A stretch of 64,000 bases of DNA from NCBI GenBank assembly GCA_037200885.1, contig JBBCIN010000002.1, positions 2,294,001 through 2,358,000 of the forward strand, in the 5' to 3' direction. A program made the position numbers and the translations under genes. Below the pieces are notes generated by a model. That model made no database searches. It worked only from the letters and a program-made list of their open reading frames with translations, and had not been told where the DNA came from. This document shows, in pieces, positions 8,668-18,101 of the stretch. The number at the start of each line of letters is the position of its first letter. Position 1 is the stretch's first letter. The stretch is from PMG-095 sp037200885 (GTDB taxonomy: Bacteria; Myxococcota_A; Polyangia; Polyangiales; Polyangiaceae).

Positions 8668-9810
8668 TCAGCGCCGCTGTCCGGGCAGCGAGCTCAACGC
8701 CAAATCGCGTGCTTCGTCATGGGCGAAGCCTTGCGGGTGGAGGGCCAAATAGCGCCTCGCTTCCGCGGCCGCCGAAGTCATTCGACCCAGGCGTTTTTGA
8801 GCGCGAAACAGTTGAACTTCGGCTTCTTCGTAGTTCGGGTAGCGCGAAAGCAAGCGCGTAAAAAGATCCGCCGCGCGCGCGTCGTCACCCCGGTTGCGTG
8901 CGTCGATCGCCTCTTGGAACATGCGGCTCTGCTCAGCCAAGGTGCTGGCCTTGGTGTCGGCGGTAGTGGCGCGGGGTAATGCGCGCGACGCCGTCTCACG
9001 ATGAGACGCAGCTACGTCACCGTCGGCCGTTACCGCTGCCGCGGGCGCTACGGGGACCGACGATGCGCTCGCGGTCTCGCCATCCGAAGACCAATGTTGA
9101 CCCGCACCGAGCAACGCGACTTGAACGCCGTGTTGCAACACCCAAACCGAGCCACGCGTGACGCTGACTTCCGTCACCGTGTGCTTGCTGCGCGAGGCGA
9201 CGCCGACCGCGAACACCGTGCCATGCACCACGACCTCCGCGTCTGGGGTCTCGACCACGACGCTGCGGGTGATGCGCGAATCCTTGTCGACCGAAATGTC
9301 GACTCGACCGACCGCGAGCCGGTAGCGCTCTTCCACAGGGGTGGTCCGAGGCACGGTGAGCTTGGTCGCGGGTGCAAGATGCACGATGCTCTTTTGCGAG
9401 CGAATTTCGGCTTGAGCCTCGGGCGCCGTTTCGATTTCACCGAGCGAGGTCAGGGCGAACTTGGAGTCGTGCGGCAGCACGCGGCTCTCGCCGCCCTCGG
9501 TCACGACCACCACGCCCGTCACGTCTGCGACCGTGGAGAGAGCTGCGCTCGCATCGATCGCGCGCTGCCGAACACGAGCCGCAAGGCCGATCCCGAGGGC
9601 CAGCGAAGCCGCAATGCCCAAGCCCCAAATCAAGCGCGTACGCAGCGCACGGCGTTTGCGATCAGCGCTGGCGCGGATCGAACGCGAGAGGGCAGCAACC
9701 ACTTGCTCACGGCGCTGCTCGACGCGTTCGGGGTCCTCGACCGGCACGACTTGGCTGCCCAAGCGCCGCAACATGTCATCCGGCTGCGAAGGAGAACGAG
9801 GCGCGCTCAC
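8668..9810 (-). CDS. FecR-domain transmembrane regulator with C-terminal TPR
   Basis: A 380-residue protein with a cytoplasmic N terminus, one membrane span (about 60-80, LIWGLGIAASLALGIGLAA), a FecR-like beta domain (about 95-245, including VVVHGTVFAVGV and VTRGSVWVLQHGVQVALLGAGQHW) and a helical TPR-like C terminus (about 300-375). Its GTG start at 9810 overlaps the stop of the upstream sigma-factor gene (GTGA), so the two are translationally coupled. By analogy with FecI/FecR it may control that sigma factor. No TonB receptor gene is nearby, so the signal is unknown. Confidence 0.8.
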   Translation of the reverse strand: MSAPRSPSQPDDMLRRLGSQVVPVEDPERVEQRREQVVAALSRSIRASADRKRRALRTRLIWGLGIAASLALGIGLAARVRQRAIDASAALSTVADVTGVVVVTEGGESRVLPHDSKFALTSLGEIETAPEAQAEIRSQKSIVHLAPATKLTVPRTTPVEERYRLAVGRVDISVDKDSRITRSVVVETPDAEVVVHGTVFAVGVASRSKHTVTEVSVTRGSVWVLQHGVQVALLGAGQHWSSDGETASASSVPVAPAAAVTADGDVAASHRETASRALPRATTADTKASTLAEQSRMFQEAIDARNRGDDARAADLFTRLLSRYPNYEEAEVQLFRAQKRLGRMTSAAAEARRYLALHPQGFAHDEARDLALSSLPGQRR

Positions 9811-10490
9811 GATGACTCCGACTTGCGGCGTGGCGCCACGTGATCGAGACGGCGGAATAGCTCACGGCGGCCGCGCACCAAGCGCGATTGCGCGGCGGAA
9901 ACGCTCACCTGCGTCATGAGCGCGATCTCCGCGAGTTCATGTCCCAACACATCGTGGAGAAATACGGCCTCGGCGTGGGTCGACTTCATCTCCGAGAGTT
10001 GAATTCTCAGCCGCTCGAGCTCGGCGCGCGCTGACGCTTCACCTTCTACGTCCACCCCCGCGCGGATCGGTTCAGCCTCGATGCCGGCTTCGCGATCGAG
10101 CACGCGGCGCTCACGGCGGCGCGAACGCAGCGCATTGAAACCGACGTGACTGGCGATGCTCGACGCCCAAGTGCGTAGACTGCAGGCGCGCGCGTACGAG
10201 CGCCGTGAAAGCGTGACCACGATTTGCTCGAAGGCGGCCTGCACCAGATCGTCGTGATCGACTTCACGCCGACCGAACACGCGGTATAAGGTGTGATCCA
10301 CGACTCCCACCAGGCGCTCGTAGATCACCGAGGCGACCTGATGATCGCCACGCTGCACGGCATCGATCAGCTCTTCATCGCTCGGCGTGCGCTGAGTCGA
10401 CAGCCCTGGGCCCGACACGGTAGCGCCGGCGCTCGGCGACGCCACGACGCGTAGCCTCGGATCGGGACGAACTCGTGGGCTGCTAGACAC
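9807..10490 (-). CDS. ECF-type RNA polymerase sigma factor
   Basis: A 227-residue sigma-70-family protein. Region 2 runs about 40-110 (DEELIDAVQRGDHQVASVIYERLV, then VDHDDLVQAAFEQIVVTL and LRTWASSIASHVGFNALRSRRR). Region 4 is about 160-215 (ELAEIALMTQVSVSAAQSRLVRGRRELFRRL). Region 3 is missing, as in ECF sigmas. The first 35 residues are an unrelated extension, so a start slightly downstream of GTG 10490 is possible. It is the first gene of a two-gene operon with the FecR protein and is transcribed divergently from the lipoprotein at 10572. Confidence 0.85.
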   Translation of the reverse strand: MSSSPRVRPDPRLRVVASPSAGATVSGPGLSTQRTPSDEELIDAVQRGDHQVASVIYERLVGVVDHTLYRVFGRREVDHDDLVQAAFEQIVVTLSRRSYARACSLRTWASSIASHVGFNALRSRRRERRVLDREAGIEAEPIRAGVDVEGEASARAELERLRIQLSEMKSTHAEAVFLHDVLGHELAEIALMTQVSVSAAQSRLVRGRRELFRRLDHVAPRRKSESS

Positions 10491-10571
10491 CTTAGTGAAG
10501 ATAGTACCTGAGTCCCGAAACAGCAGGCGAAGTAGGTGAAATCCGCAAAATAGGTGGTATGTTCGGGCGTG

Positions 10572-11282
10572 ATGAGGCGCGCGCCGTCGAGTTCCGCCCG
10601 TGCAGTTGCGCTCGCGACAGCCTTTTGCGCGCTGGGTATATCCGGCGGCTGTGGCCGGGAAACCTTCGATCTGCTCGCGGATGACGAGCTGGTGACCACC
10701 GGCGGTGATATTGGCGGGGCCAATTCAGCTGGCGCGGGCGCCTTCGGCAGCTCTGCCGCTCCGGGCAAGGCGGGCTCCGACAACGGGGGTAAAGCGGGCT
10801 CGGGGGGCTTCGGTGGCCACTTTCCCAGCCTTCCCGGGGCCGGCGCGGGGAACCTGCCCTGCCTCGGTGAAGGTGGCTGCCCTGATGAAGATCCGTCGTA
10901 TTGCCCGGACAGCTCTCCCTACTGCATCCCTTGTCGCACGCCCCAAGTTTGCGCCTTGGGGGACTCCAAGATTTGCGACCCGGATCTCAAGCGCTGTGTT
11001 CAATGTCGTAACAACTCTCAGTGCGGCTTCGGTGAAGCATGCAACACGTTGACATGGCGCTGCGCGAAGGCCTGTGACGTCAAGGATACCTGCAGCTCCG
11101 ACAGCCAACACTTGCAGTGCAGTCCGGAGCTCGGTGTGTGTGTGAGTTGCCTCAAGAACGAGGATTGCCCAGGCTACGCGACGCTCAGCGCGCGCTGCTA
11201 TTTGAACGCCTGTGTGGAGTGCTCCGATAATCGCCAATGCGCAAGCAAGTTGTGCGTGGGCGGGCGCTGCATCCCGCACTGA
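10572..11282 (+). CDS. Cys-rich lipoprotein
   Basis: Predicted 236-residue lipoprotein. Start ATG 10572 (GTG 10569 is adjacent) gives a signal peptide with lipobox ISGGC, then a Gly/Ala/Ser linker of about 60 residues. The C-terminal 140 residues carry about 22 cysteines in repeats such as CVQCRNNSQCGFGEACNT, CVSCLKNEDCPG and CVECSDNRQCASKLCVGGRC, a Dickkopf-N-like pattern common in myxobacterial surface proteins. It is divergent from the sigma-factor gene with an 81-bp gap, so the two promoters share that gap. Ligand unknown. Confidence 0.7.
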   Translation: MRRAPSSSARAVALATAFCALGISGGCGRETFDLLADDELVTTGGDIGGANSAGAGAFGSSAAPGKAGSDNGGKAGSGGFGGHFPSLPGAGAGNLPCLGEGGCPDEDPSYCPDSSPYCIPCRTPQVCALGDSKICDPDLKRCVQCRNNSQCGFGEACNTLTWRCAKACDVKDTCSSDSQHLQCSPELGVCVSCLKNEDCPGYATLSARCYLNACVECSDNRQCASKLCVGGRCIPH

Positions 11283-11301
11283 GCACGACGCACGCGGTCG
11301 C

Positions 11302-12354
11302 TCAGCGGAGCCGCACGCGCAGGCCAAGGCTGCCGAGGTAGCGAAAGCTGGCCGAAGTACCGATCGACTTACTATCCACCAAGACCTCGGTCTCGCCAGA
11401 AAGGCCGGCCGCTTGCACCTCGGCCGTCAAGAACAGATCGGGAACGATTTGCAGGCGACCGCCGAACGCACCCTGTAAGCCGACCGTCCAGCGGCTTTCG
11501 GTTTGCGAGCCACGTAGGTCGCTCGCGTGAGCGTCGAAGTATTCCGCCATCACCTGTGCCCGCAACTCCAGGCCCGAGGCGTCCAAGCGCCCGAGCAACG
11601 GAACGCCCGCGCCCAACAAAACGTCGAACCAGCGTGTCGTGACTCCACTCGGGCCCGTGCTCAGACGAGTCGCGGCGCTGCCTCCGATGGTCAGAAAGAT
11701 AGGCATGTGCGACAGCGCCAGATCGGCGTACAGCGCGCTACCGAGCCGCCAGGGCGGCCCCATATCGAGGCCCGGGCCGAAGATCGCGGCCGCGCCGACG
11801 AACATTTGCGCTCCCGACGAGCCCCGGCCCTTTCGAGCGACAGTCGGCGCGGGCTCCTCGGGACTCGTTGCGACGGGCTCGGGCCGCGACGGAGATGATG
11901 ACGACGACGCCGGGGCTGACGGCAACGGAGATGGCGACGGAGACGGAGACGACGATGCTGACGGAGACCCAGATGCAGCTGGCGAGGACGACGGCGAAGA
12001 GGCGACGCGGACGCTCGTATCCTCTCCGGGCGCGGGGTTGCTCTCGGCAAGTGTGCCGATTGCGAAACCGACCGCGCGCCAACGGTCCATGCTCTTGTCA
12101 GCAGTCAAGAACACAAAATCCTTGGTCCGCCAAGAGTCGTGATCGCCTTGACGCACACCGACCTCGACGCGCATCTTGTCCTCTGGTTGCAAGGTCACGA
12201 TGGCTACGGCGGCGGGCTGCTCATCGCTGGCATTCCGGGCCAGCACGCATTCTGCATCGCGAGCTGCGCGACTGCAGGCCGAGACCAGCACCGCCAGCGC
12301 GTCATCGGACACCTTGGGTGCCGCTATTTCGATCACGATCAAGGCAGCGGCCAC
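11302..12354 (-). CDS. Putative outer-membrane beta-barrel protein with Ser/Pro linker
   Basis: A 350-residue protein. Residues 1-110 form a compact alpha/beta part without a clear signal peptide. Residues about 115-165 are a low-complexity Ser/Pro/Ala linker. Residues about 175-350 alternate aromatic and small residues (SALYADLALSHMPIFLTIGG, LELRAQVMAEYF, FRYLGSLGLRVRLR), a pattern expected for a small outer-membrane barrel. It starts 11 bp after the HEAT-repeat gene ends, so the two form an operon. The lack of a signal is odd for an outer-membrane protein; a mis-set GTG start is possible. Confidence 0.55.
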   Translation of the reverse strand: MAAALIVIEIAAPKVSDDALAVLVSACSRAARDAECVLARNASDEQPAAVAIVTLQPEDKMRVEVGVRQGDHDSWRTKDFVFLTADKSMDRWRAVGFAIGTLAESNPAPGEDTSVRVASSPSSSPAASGSPSASSSPSPSPSPLPSAPASSSSSPSRPEPVATSPEEPAPTVARKGRGSSGAQMFVGAAAIFGPGLDMGPPWRLGSALYADLALSHMPIFLTIGGSAATRLSTGPSGVTTRWFDVLLGAGVPLLGRLDASGLELRAQVMAEYFDAHASDLRGSQTESRWTVGLQGAFGGRLQIVPDLFLTAEVQAAGLSGETEVLVDSKSIGTSASFRYLGSLGLRVRLR

Positions 12355-12365
12355 GCGTCACTCAC

Positions 12366-14840
12366 CTACTCGAAATCAGTGGCTGGCTCGAGCAGGGAAA
12401 GCGCGCCGCGCGGCGTCGCTACCTCGAACACCTGCCCGCGTCGATCAGAAACGCCGAGCCGAACCAAGCCATCGGCGCGCAGGAGCGCGAACGGCTGGGC
12501 TGGGCTGGGCGTATCTTGCCCGGCTGGGATGATGACCACGAGCGTGGGTTCGCGACCCTCGGCTGGCGAAGGCGGCGCGGTGGGCTCGCACTCCGCCGCA
12601 ACCGCTCCACTTGGATCGCGATCGCGAGTACGCGCCAAGAGCGCGTCGTCGGCCTTGCCACGCGACACGTCGCGGAGCAGTGCGGCTGCTGATTGGCGGA
12701 CGAATTCCGAGCGATCGCGGCTCAACGCCGTCGATTCTGGGCTGCCCTCACAGCGCTCCGCGGTGACACGCAGTGCGCGCAGTGCGACAGCCCTTAGCAT
12801 CGCTCGATCGTCACCGACGATCGGGCAGGCCAAGGGCGCGATCTGCCCGTGCTCGCGCTGGGCGATACGCGCCAAGGCCGAAAGCGCGTTACCGGCAACG
12901 CTCGACGCTGCGTCGTGCAGGGCCTTTTCGAGCGCGGGACGATCGGCTGCCGTGCCCACTTCAGCCAATGACCAGGCTGCGTTGGCCCTCACCGCCTCGC
13001 TCGGATCGCTCAAGAGGGACAAAAGGCGCGCTCGTTCGCTCGGGTGCGCCGCCAGCGCCTCGGCGAACTTCGCGCGGTCAGCGGCCAAGAACGACGTGCC
13101 GGCGATCGCGGCCAAGCGCACGGTGGCTTGGGGCGTAGGCATGCGACCGAGCAGTTCGATCAAAGCGTCGCGCTCACCGTCGCGCGCCCGCACGAGCAGC
13201 GACACGAGCCGGCGTACGACCTCCGGATTCTGCTCCCTCGATAGCGTGCCCCCGAGCGCGAGCCAGAGCAACGGGCGGTCTTGCTCGCTCGCGTGCTCGA
13301 GGCGATCCAAAAGTGGTAGGGCGCGGCCCGCTAGGGTCAGCCGCCCGAGCGCAGACGCCGCGGCCAAGCGCACGCTGCCCGACTCGTCGTCGAGCGCGCT
13401 CTGCAAGGCCGGCCATTGTCCGGCCTCTCCCAAGAAGCCGAGTGCCGACAAGGCATGGCTGCGCAGCGCCGCGTCGGCGCCCGGGGCCGCAAACGGCAGC
13501 AGACTGCGTGCTGCCCGCGGTGCCCCGGTCTGCCCCAGCAAGTCGAGCAACTCCGCGAGCTCCCCGCGCTCGCGCCGCGCCTTGCTCAGAGCATGTTCGA
13601 TCGGCTCGACCGCGCGACCGTCGGGATGACTCGGGTCGAGCAAAGCCTTGGCCGCAAGGCGCGCGCTTCGCCTGATCGACACGTCCGGATCGGCAAGATA
13701 CTCCAGGACCGTCGGCAGCGACTCGGGCGCGCGCAGCTGCGAGAACGCGAGCAACGCCGGCAACGGGCGTAGCCCGCCGCGACGAAGCGCATCTTGGATC
13801 GCAGAGGCGCTCGCCAGATCGTGGGATTGCCCGAGCGCCAGCGCACATCCGCCCAAACGGTCGGGATCCGACTCGGCGCTCAGGCACGCCCGCAGCGGCG
13901 CCAGCGCGCTAGCCCCCGAGCGCGCCAACGCTTGCACCGCCCCGCTCTGCACGTTGCTCGGTCGATCGCCAGCGAGCTGATCGATCAATACCCTGCTTGC
14001 CTCCAGAGTGTGGATCCGAGAGAGCGCGTCGAGCGCGGCGGCCACGACTCCGTCCGTGCCATTCGCAACCAAAGCGCTGATGCTCGCCACCGCGTTGGGC
14101 TCGGCGATCCGAGCCAAGGCAGCGAGGGCAGCCACGCGCACGCCATCATCGGCATCGCGCAGCGCGAGCACCAGGGCGGGGCTCGCGCGCGGGTCGGCCA
14201 ACTGCGCGAGCGCTTGCGCCACGCCCTCGCGCACGGTCGGGCGCGAGTCTTGAATTTTGCCGATCAACGGCACGACGGCGCGTCGATCCCCGAGATCGCC
14301 TAGCGCCAACGCGACCACACGCCGGACCTCGGGAGTTCCGTCGTCCAGATGGCCGAGCAATGCGAGCGCCGCTTCCGGGGCGGCAGATTTACCGAGCGCA
14401 GCCGCGGCGGCGCTGCGCACTCCCGCGTCGCCGTCACTCAACGCGCGGCCGAGCGAAGGCACCGCGCGCGCGCTCGGGCTTTCGCTGAGCGCAACTGCCG
14501 CCGCCAAGCGCAGGCGCCGCTCGCCGTCACTCAACCAAGGGACGAGTCGATCGCCCAGCGCGGGCAGGTCGAAGCTCAGGCAGGCATCCAGTGCCGTCAG
14601 CCTCACGCTGACGTCAACGTCGTCTAGCGCCGCGCTGGCCAGACGCGCTCCACTCGCCCTGGGCAGATCGCGCAGCGTCTGCGCCGCGCGCCTGCGCACG
14701 TCCACGTCCTGGCTGTGCAAATCCCGCTCGACGCGCAGTACTGCGCTCGGCCAAAGTGCAGCCTTCGCCGGCACACTCGAGGCGAGCAAAAGGACAATCA
14801 GCGCGAAGGTCAACGGACGCACGTCCGGTGAACATAGCAT
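12366..14840 (-). CDS. Secreted HEAT-repeat protein
   Basis: An 824-residue protein with a Sec signal peptide (LTFALIVLLLASSVPAKA) followed by at least 20 HEAT/PBS-lyase-type repeats of about 30 residues, with recurrent DVRRRAAQTL, D..VR.AAA.ALG, ADPRASPALVLAL and SEAVRANAAWSLAEVG. The C-terminal 90 residues differ and are Ser/Pro-rich. HEAT solenoids are protein-binding scaffolds; a periplasmic one next to a putative outer-membrane barrel suggests envelope assembly or surface function, which is inference. No catalytic residues of bilin lyases can be claimed. Confidence 0.8.
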   Translation of the reverse strand: MLCSPDVRPLTFALIVLLLASSVPAKAALWPSAVLRVERDLHSQDVDVRRRAAQTLRDLPRASGARLASAALDDVDVSVRLTALDACLSFDLPALGDRLVPWLSDGERRLRLAAAVALSESPSARAVPSLGRALSDGDAGVRSAAAAALGKSAAPEAALALLGHLDDGTPEVRRVVALALGDLGDRRAVVPLIGKIQDSRPTVREGVAQALAQLADPRASPALVLALRDADDGVRVAALAALARIAEPNAVASISALVANGTDGVVAAALDALSRIHTLEASRVLIDQLAGDRPSNVQSGAVQALARSGASALAPLRACLSAESDPDRLGGCALALGQSHDLASASAIQDALRRGGLRPLPALLAFSQLRAPESLPTVLEYLADPDVSIRRSARLAAKALLDPSHPDGRAVEPIEHALSKARRERGELAELLDLLGQTGAPRAARSLLPFAAPGADAALRSHALSALGFLGEAGQWPALQSALDDESGSVRLAAASALGRLTLAGRALPLLDRLEHASEQDRPLLWLALGGTLSREQNPEVVRRLVSLLVRARDGERDALIELLGRMPTPQATVRLAAIAGTSFLAADRAKFAEALAAHPSERARLLSLLSDPSEAVRANAAWSLAEVGTAADRPALEKALHDAASSVAGNALSALARIAQREHGQIAPLACPIVGDDRAMLRAVALRALRVTAERCEGSPESTALSRDRSEFVRQSAAALLRDVSRGKADDALLARTRDRDPSGAVAAECEPTAPPSPAEGREPTLVVIIPAGQDTPSPAQPFALLRADGLVRLGVSDRRGQVFEVATPRGALSLLEPATDFE

Positions 14841-14858
14841 CCCCGTTCCGCGATCACG

Positions 14859-14880
14859 AAGCCCGCTCAGGCCGGGCTTT
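14859..14880. terminator. Candidate stem-loop at the CDP-alcohol phosphotransferase stop
   Basis: AAGCCCG and CGGGCTT pair across a 7-nt loop that includes the TGA of the minus-strand gene ending at 14867. A short T tract (TTTCT) follows only on the plus strand, so its use as a minus-strand terminator is uncertain. Confidence 0.35.
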
Positions 14881-15793
14881 CTATCTCCTCCAAAGCGCGG
14901 CGCGTCGCCAGGCGCTGCTGCGGGCGCAAGTAGCCGTAGAACACGGCGTTGAGCAGCAGCAAACGGAACAGCAGGTAGTACTCCGTCAGGTCGAAACCGA
15001 TCGACACAGCCAACCCGAACACGAGCGAGCCGAAGCCGAACCAGTTACGCCAAAGGCGCATCGCGGGGCCCGCGTACTTGCGATAGATGGCCGCGTTGCG
15101 CTCGTTGAACTCGGGGTTCAGGCTGAGTAAGCGGCGCGTGTTCGGATCGTACTTCGCGGCGTACTCGGTCTGAGTGTGCATGTAGAAAAAGTAGAACCCC
15201 CAAACCAGCCGGATCGACCACGACATCCCGGCGCGCTGGGCCTGGAAGCGCGCTTCTGCGCTGCTCAGATCCTCACCCTCGCGGTAGGTCGGGTGGGTCA
15301 TGCGCAGGAACACGCTCTTGAAGTTGTCGTACATCGTGGTGTGCAGCGAGCTGGTGACGATGGTCGTCAGCGCGAACACGAGCGCGAGCAAAAAGACCCA
15401 AGGCGGATCGTGAAATTTACGCAGCACGAGCCACGCGCCGCCTCCGGCGACCACCGTCGACACCACCAAATCGGCAAGGCCATCCAACATGCGGCCAAAG
15501 GCCGAGGAAGTCTTGCGCATGCGTGCCAATTGGCCGTCGCAACAATCCAGCACGGCGGAGCTGAAAATCAGGACGCCGGCGAGCGGCAGGTGGCGGGGCG
15601 TATCGCTGAAAATCGCCACGCCCGCCGCGCAACCTGCGATGATCGAGCCAATCGTGACCAGGTTCGGCGACACCGGCGTGGGCAACAAGATCCTGGCCAG
15701 CACGTAGGCAGGCGGGCGATGCAGCCAGACGTCGATTGGCTCCTCGACCTCGAGCGGTTTGAGGCTGCGAAAATAGGCGTCCCAGAAGCCCAT
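14867..15793 (-). CDS. CDP-alcohol phosphatidyltransferase family membrane enzyme
   Basis: Integral membrane enzyme of 308 residues that transfers a phospho-head group between a CDP-activated substrate and an alcohol. The signature D-G-x2-A-R-x8-G-x3-D-x3-D is complete: D86, G87, A90, R91, G100, D104, D108. Several hydrophobic spans surround it (about 45-80, 108-145, 185-205, 245-290). The neighbouring genes are two nucleotidyltransferases and inositol-phosphate synthase, so the activated partner is probably made locally. Whether it makes an inositol lipid, an aminoalcohol lipid or a soluble diester cannot be read from the sequence. Confidence 0.9.
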   Translation of the reverse strand: MGFWDAYFRSLKPLEVEEPIDVWLHRPPAYVLARILLPTPVSPNLVTIGSIIAGCAAGVAIFSDTPRHLPLAGVLIFSSAVLDCCDGQLARMRKTSSAFGRMLDGLADLVVSTVVAGGGAWLVLRKFHDPPWVFLLALVFALTTIVTSSLHTTMYDNFKSVFLRMTHPTYREGEDLSSAEARFQAQRAGMSWSIRLVWGFYFFYMHTQTEYAAKYDPNTRRLLSLNPEFNERNAAIYRKYAGPAMRLWRNWFGFGSLVFGLAVSIGFDLTEYYLLFRLLLLNAVFYGYLRPQQRLATRRALEEIESPA

Positions 15794-15823
15794 ATTCCCG
15801 GCTCCCTACGGCAGGCGCGGCGC

Positions 15824-15847
15824 GCGAGCGCGCGCGCGCGCGCTCGC
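15824..15847. repeat. 24-bp perfect CG-alternating palindrome
   Basis: A perfect inverted repeat (arms GCGAGCGCGCGC) made almost only of alternating CG. It lies in the 64-bp gap between the fusion gene stop and the downstream CDP-alcohol phosphotransferase start on the minus strand. It could form a strong hairpin in the transcript or Z-DNA. An attenuating role between the two genes is a guess. Confidence 0.6.
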
Positions 15848-15857
15848 CGCGGAGAAC

Positions 15858-17780
15858 TCACTCAGCATCACTGGCGCCCGCGACCGTGAGGTACGGGCGA
15901 TGCGCCTCGCGCCGAACGCGACCGCCGAGCACGCGCTCGAAAGCCGCGAGACAACGCGCGTTTTGCTCACGAGTGCCAACCGTGACGCGCACGTAGCTGC
16001 GCTTGGCGTGGTGCACGGAGAGCGAGCGAATCAGCACGCCATCCTTGAGCATGGCCTCGACCAAACGCTCGGCGGTTTGACCGCTGGCCGAGACGTCGAT
16101 CAGCACGAAGTTGCCCTCGCTCGGCACGGGCACGAGGCCGTCGATTCGCGCGAGCCTATCGGTCAGCTCCTCGCGCGCAACGCGCAGTTCGGAGATGCGT
16201 GCGTCGAACTCAGCCGCGTCATCCAAGGCCGCGCTAGCCGCGGCCAAGGTGATCGCCGGAATGTTCCACGGCACCTTGACTCGCGACAACAGCCGCACCA
16301 CCGCCGGGTGCGCGAGCGCGTAGCCCAAGCGAATGCCCGCCAAGCCGAACGCCTTGGAGAAGGTCCTCAGTACGATCGCGTTCGGGAACTCTTCCAAGAG
16401 TCGCGAGAACGACTCACCCTCACTGAACTCGTGATACGCCTCGTCGATCACGGTCGGCAAGCCGAGCCGCAGCAGGCGCTTGAGATCCGACTCGGAAATT
16501 CGACCACCGGTGGGATTGTTCGGCGTGCACAGGAAGATCACCTTCGTGCGCTCGGTGACGCCGCGGATCAGACCGGATAGGTCGTGATCATGGTCCTCGG
16601 TCATGGGCACCAACACCGGAATGCCACCCACGGTGCGCGTGCGCGCCTCGTACATGCTGAAGGTCGGCACGCTGAGCAGCACCTCTTCTCCCGGGCCGAC
16701 GAAGGTGCGGATCACGAGGTCGATCAGCTCAGTGGAGCCGGCACCCAGGATGACGCTACCCTCCGCCTGGCTGTCGCGTAGCGCGAGCTTGTTCTTCAGC
16801 GCGGGTGCGCCGCCCGGATACAGATTGCCGCGCGTGGCCGCCTCCATGATGGCGTTGATCACGCGCGGGCTGGGCGCGTACGGGCTCTCGTTCGACATCA
16901 TGCGTAAGACGTCGTTTTGCTCGGCCACTGCGAAGTGGTCTTCGTTGTACGGCTTGGCCGCGCGGACCCAGCTCGGCGCGTAGAATTCGATGCTCTCCGG
17001 ATCGATCACCGGCGGCTGACCCGTGCCCGGCTCGTCACCGAGGGTATCGCCGAAGACGCGCAGCATGGCTTCCGCGCAGGCCAAAGCTTGCGGCGTGTCG
17101 ACGTCCACCCAGCGCACGTCACCCACATCAGTGGCCAGGAAGCGGCCGCGACGGCTGAGCGCTTGCACGCCGTCACTCAGCGAGCAATCACCCGTGCTGG
17201 CTTCGACGGCTGCGAGCTCGGCGATCAGCGCGGGGCCGATGCGGAATACGCCGGTGTCGAGCGCGTCATAGCGCTCGAGCTCTTTGCCGATGCGCTTGAT
17301 CTTGCCGAGTTCGACGCCGACCTTGGTGGCGTCGTCCAAATCGAAGCAGCGCTCGATGTCGTAATCGACGGCCAGCGCACAAGAGCCCTCAGGCACGTCC
17401 GCCGACAGCAGCCGGCGCACCAGCTCCGGAGAATACAAATGATCGGACATCGTGAGCACGCACTCACGATCGACGAAACGAGCGGCAGCGAGCAGGCTCA
17501 CGCCGTTCTTCTTGTCGAAGTGCGGGTTGTCGACGAACGACAACTTGAGGCCCAAATCACTCTCGGCCGAAAGCGCACTCCGGACCGCTTCACCTTGGAA
17601 GCCGGTAATGACCACCGCCTCTTGGATGCCAGCGCTCTTGAGGGTGCGAAGCACGCGTACGACCAGGGGCACACCTCCGACCACACGGAGGGGCTTCGGG
17701 AGCACGTCCGCTCCTTCACTCAGTCGGGACCCAGTACCAGCGGCAAGTACGATGGCCCGCGTGACGCGTCGCTCAGTCAT
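15858..17780 (-). CDS. Nucleotidyltransferase / HisC-type PLP aminotransferase fusion
   Basis: A two-domain protein of 640 residues. Residues 1-240 form a sugar-nucleotidyltransferase-like fold (LAAGTGSRL at 12-20, LPKPL, DNPHFDKKNGVS, SDH and a late VDVDTPQAL). Residues about 275-630 form a type-I PLP enzyme of the HisC/CobD group (MSNESPYAPSP, NLYPGG, CTPNNPTGG, VIDEAYHEF, TFSKAFGLAGIRLGY with the PLP lysine at K476). There is no his or cob gene nearby. The fusion implies the second domain makes a phospho-amino alcohol or phosphonate-like product that the first domain activates with CTP. The aminotransferase could also act as a CobD-like decarboxylase. The exact substrate is unknown. Confidence 0.85.
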   Translation of the reverse strand: MTERRVTRAIVLAAGTGSRLSEGADVLPKPLRVVGGVPLVVRVLRTLKSAGIQEAVVITGFQGEAVRSALSAESDLGLKLSFVDNPHFDKKNGVSLLAAARFVDRECVLTMSDHLYSPELVRRLLSADVPEGSCALAVDYDIERCFDLDDATKVGVELGKIKRIGKELERYDALDTGVFRIGPALIAELAAVEASTGDCSLSDGVQALSRRGRFLATDVGDVRWVDVDTPQALACAEAMLRVFGDTLGDEPGTGQPPVIDPESIEFYAPSWVRAAKPYNEDHFAVAEQNDVLRMMSNESPYAPSPRVINAIMEAATRGNLYPGGAPALKNKLALRDSQAEGSVILGAGSTELIDLVIRTFVGPGEEVLLSVPTFSMYEARTRTVGGIPVLVPMTEDHDHDLSGLIRGVTERTKVIFLCTPNNPTGGRISESDLKRLLRLGLPTVIDEAYHEFSEGESFSRLLEEFPNAIVLRTFSKAFGLAGIRLGYALAHPAVVRLLSRVKVPWNIPAITLAAASAALDDAAEFDARISELRVAREELTDRLARIDGLVPVPSEGNFVLIDVSASGQTAERLVEAMLKDGVLIRSLSVHHAKRSYVRVTVGTREQNARCLAAFERVLGGRVRREAHRPYLTVAGASDAE

Positions 17781-18101
17781 CTCTAAGGCTCTCTTTCGTC
17801 ACCCAGGGGAACCCCAGGTTGAAGCATGTATGGGACTTAGCATGCGCCATGACAAGGGGCCAAACCCTATTCGATTCGACAACTTAGACCCCCTAAGAGG
17901 TGTCTTCGGCCGAACACAGTGTTGCAAATAAACGACACCACTGTCCGCCTTCTAGCCCACTGGTATTACCAGAACAAAATGCAACAATTTCGCGTATCTC
18001 CATGAAGATCATGCGAAAAGCTTGGCTTTTTCCCGGATTTAGCCCAGATCGGCGCGCTGCGTCAGAGAGTTCGCAGTAATGCCTCAGCAACGACACCCAG
18101 A
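17781..18101. other. 321-bp intergenic region upstream of the fusion gene
   Basis: Lies between two minus-strand genes and is clearly less GC-rich than its flanks. It must hold the promoter of the 17780 gene near its left end. A weak terminator-like hairpin is at 18015-18032. I find no convincing gene in it; the frames crossing it are shadows of the nucleotidyltransferase genes. Confidence 0.5.
18015..18032 (-). terminator. Weak AT-rich stem-loop downstream of the nucleotidyltransferase gene
   Basis: AAAAGC pairs with GCTTTT across a 3-nt loop, about 70 bp beyond the minus-strand stop at 18102. The stem is short and A/T-rich, so the call is tentative. Confidence 0.3.

Noticed and set aside
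15858..17780. Calling the fusion gene hisC
   Set aside because: The PLP domain is HisC-like, but the fused nucleotidyltransferase and lipid/inositol neighbours argue against histidine synthesis.
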